Shown here piece by piece: positions 21,848 through 23,339 of a stretch of DNA of 23,339 nt. Each line of letters begins with the position of its first letter. Within the stretch, counting starts at the first letter, position 1. The translations under genes and the position numbers were made by a program. This DNA comes from Isoetes engelmannii (taxonomy: Eukaryota; Streptophyta; Lycopodiopsida; Isoetales; Isoetaceae), in contig JAANSK020249162.1 of NCBI GenBank assembly GCA_011763485.2, forward strand, positions 1 to 23,339, given 5' to 3'. The notes under the pieces are model-generated. The model was given only the letters and a program-made list of their open reading frames with translations. It was not told the origin of the DNA and ran no database searches.

Positions 21848-22936
21848 TCAGAGCTGGAAAAAGTAAGGTGATGTAAAACGCTCGCTATAAAGCTGCCAAT
21901 GACCATATCTAAGTGGAAGGATCGGCGTTGCCAAATTTCTTTGAGGTTGCTTAAAGTAATTGAGTTTCTTCTTTTCATTAACAAGAGCTAATGCTGCTTG
22001 ACTCAACAATTCACAACCATATACATCTAGATGCTCCAATAGAGTACAACCTTCTATTATGGAGCACAAACCAGAGTCTGTTAAGGATGAATAGGCCAAC
22101 TCCAAATGCTTGAGATTGGGCATCAAGCTGCCATAAGAATTTGCTTCTTCATCAACACCTCTATTGAATATTGACCCAACTTTCAAATATTGTTGTGGTG
22201 CAAAGCTGCGCATTATCTTCTCAGATTTTAAGCTAAGAACGTTTCTCTTAAGTGTAGTAATAAACTTACAATTCTCTCCAATCTTTTTCATCATGCTGAC
22301 TGAGATCCAATGGCTACCACTGAAGTCCAAATACTCTAATTTTAGGCATTTGGAAGCAAGCTGTGAAGCAGACATATCTGTAAAACCAGGACTATCTCTG
22401 ATAGCCAAACATTGCAAGTTTGGACAACTGCAAAGCACCAGGATACCTAATCAGCAAAGATTAGAAATAGAAATTAACAGAACCCTAGACTAACAGAATT
22501 GACAGAAGCCAATTTTTAACAGAACCCTAGACTAACAGAATTGACAGAAGCCAATTTTGAAGAGTATCTACTTCCTTTTTTACCTGTCTGCAAGGTAGTT
22601 GATACAATTATCAGTGCCATGGCGAATGTAAAGCTCTCTTAATCTGCCTTGGCTTAGATGAACCACGCGGAGGACAAGAGAATCTACCTTCTTCTCAAAA
22701 TCATTGAGCCACCAGTTGAGTTTCTGGTGGTTATGGTTTCTATTCTCAAACCAGTCCTCCAAATCTGCTTTTTCCCAGCAAGCTGGCTCTCTGGAAATGC
22801 TCATCCAGGTCTTGCAAACCAAAGGGGCAGTCTTATACCGATCCTCTAAACTTAGTTTTCTAAATACCTCTATCAGAAGTTCGCGTGTGAGGCCAGCCCA
22901 TCCCCCATGTCCATCTGCATCGCCGCCGCCTTCCAT
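21848..22936 (-). CDS. F-box/LRR protein, SKIP1-like
   Basis: Two exons on the minus strand: 22936-22584 and 22427-21848, joined in phase 2 across a 156-bp GT-AG intron, giving 310 aa. The start MEGGGDADG is the only in-frame ATG, in the context GGCTATGGA. Residues 13-54 are an F-box (WAGLTRELLIEVFRKLSLED, then LVCKTWMSISREPACW). A linker with INWW-like LNWWLNDFEKKVDSLVL follows. Leucine-rich repeats continue with LRELYIRHGTD, the junction DSCPNLQCLAIRDSPGFTD, LEYLDFSGSHWIS, LKRNVLS, PNLKHLELAYSSLTDSGL and LLEHLDVYGCELLS. This order matches SKIP1 and related plant F-box/LRR proteins of about 300 aa. The F-box would bind Skp1 (ASK) in an SCF E3 ligase and the LRRs would hold substrate. Similarity weakens near the C-terminus, and the last 20 or so residues look unlike SKIP1. 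The family is well supported; the exact orthology is not. Confidence 0.88.
22474..22557. repeat. Perfect 42-bp tandem duplication in the F-box gene intron
   Basis: Two identical 42-base units at 22474-22515 and 22516-22557, each beginning TTAACAGAACCCTAGACTAA. They make up more than half of the 156-bp intron and lie between the donor (22583) and the acceptor (22428). Identity of the copies implies a recent duplication. Confidence 0.9.
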
Positions 22937-22957
22937 AGCCAAAACACAACTGCCCAC

Positions 22958-23339
22958 TTAACCATACTGTTTTCGAGGAGAAATGGTCCTCCTAGAAAGT
23001 CCTCGACCAAACATAGTTAGCTGGTTAGGGTCCCATACCCTTGAAGAGGTGCATGCCAAGGAATATTCCGATCAGACGGTTGTCCGAGTTAGCTGTCTGA
23101 CGCACGATCGCTGTAAATCGGACAATCGTGTTAAACCGGGCAAAATCTCAACAATCACGCTGAATCCCACAAAGACAAAAGTCAGTTTTTTTCTAATCCA
23201 TACCTTATATATCTATAATCCATACCTTATCTCTTATCTATAATCTATACCTTATCTCTAATCCATTAAATTTTTTAATTTTTCAACCATTGACTTACAA
23301 GCCATCGCATTCAAAACATTACACCATGAGTACATGTAC
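22958..23339 (-). promoter_or_regulatory. Upstream flank of the F-box gene, probable promoter
   Basis: No coding frame is credible here. Reading away from the gene, a mixed-composition segment (22958-23180) holds overlapping short inverted repeats at 23080-23130. It is followed by an AT-rich imperfect tandem repeat (23194-23265). A TATA-like TATATA lies within that repeat at about 23206-23211, some 270 bp upstream of the ATG. Promoter function is inferred from position only. Confidence 0.35.
23194..23265. repeat. AT-rich imperfect tandem repeat
   Basis: The motif TAATCCATACCTTAT starts at 23194 and 23216, and as TAATCTATACCTTAT at 23241, with a fragment TAATCCAT at 23259. Unit lengths vary from 18 to 25 bp. 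Confidence 0.65.

Noticed and set aside
22937-22957. Seven-residue N-terminal extension of the F-box protein
   Set aside because: The first codon is GTG; the first in-frame ATG is at 22936 and gives a family-like start.
1-23339. CRISPR array, bacterial operon, integrase/attachment site or phage-like system
   Set aside because: There are no regularly spaced identical repeats, no prokaryotic gene organisation and no such protein motifs; the window is a spliced plant nuclear locus.

Overview
This is nuclear DNA from a land plant. The evidence is spliced genes with GT-AG introns, mostly 68-111 bp, a very large HECT ubiquitin ligase of the plant UPL1/UPL2 type, an SKIP1-type F-box/LRR gene, an L1-type LINE fossil, and promoter motifs common in plants (G-box, telo-box). 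Nothing seen fixes the lineage within land plants, and there is no sign of bacterial or organellar sequence.

Layout. Positions 1-1000 are unassigned, repeat-like DNA. About 1000-2345 is a decayed LINE reverse transcriptase on the minus strand. About 2346-5400 is gene-poor; it holds a roughly 160-bp SINE-like insertion flanked by 10-bp direct repeats (3325-3505) and a short dispersed repeat. About 5560-6009 is the promoter and leader of the main gene, with two G-boxes, a telo-box, two TATA-like sites and short upstream ORFs. Positions 6010-19412 (+) are a complete 15-exon UPL1/UPL2-like gene whose spliced length is 11,508 nt (3,835 aa). One exon alone is 8,004 nt. Positions 19413-21660 are 3' flank with a possible tRNA-like SINE remnant, a minisatellite, two GACACGTGTC palindromes and a nested tandem duplication. 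Positions 21848-22936 (-) are a two-exon F-box/LRR gene (310 aa), with a perfect 42-bp duplication inside its only intron. Positions 22958-23339 are its upstream flank.

Function. The two genes converge tail to tail, about 2.4 kb apart between stop codons. Both encode ubiquitin-ligase components: a HECT E3 that forms a thioester with ubiquitin, and a probable substrate receptor of an SCF (cullin-1/Skp1) ligase. Family knowledge puts them in different ligase classes; nothing in the sequence shows that they act together. I found no convincing undescribed system. The most interesting signals are in gene structure (catalytic cysteine codon split by an intron, giant exon, in-frame alternative acceptor) and in recent small duplications.
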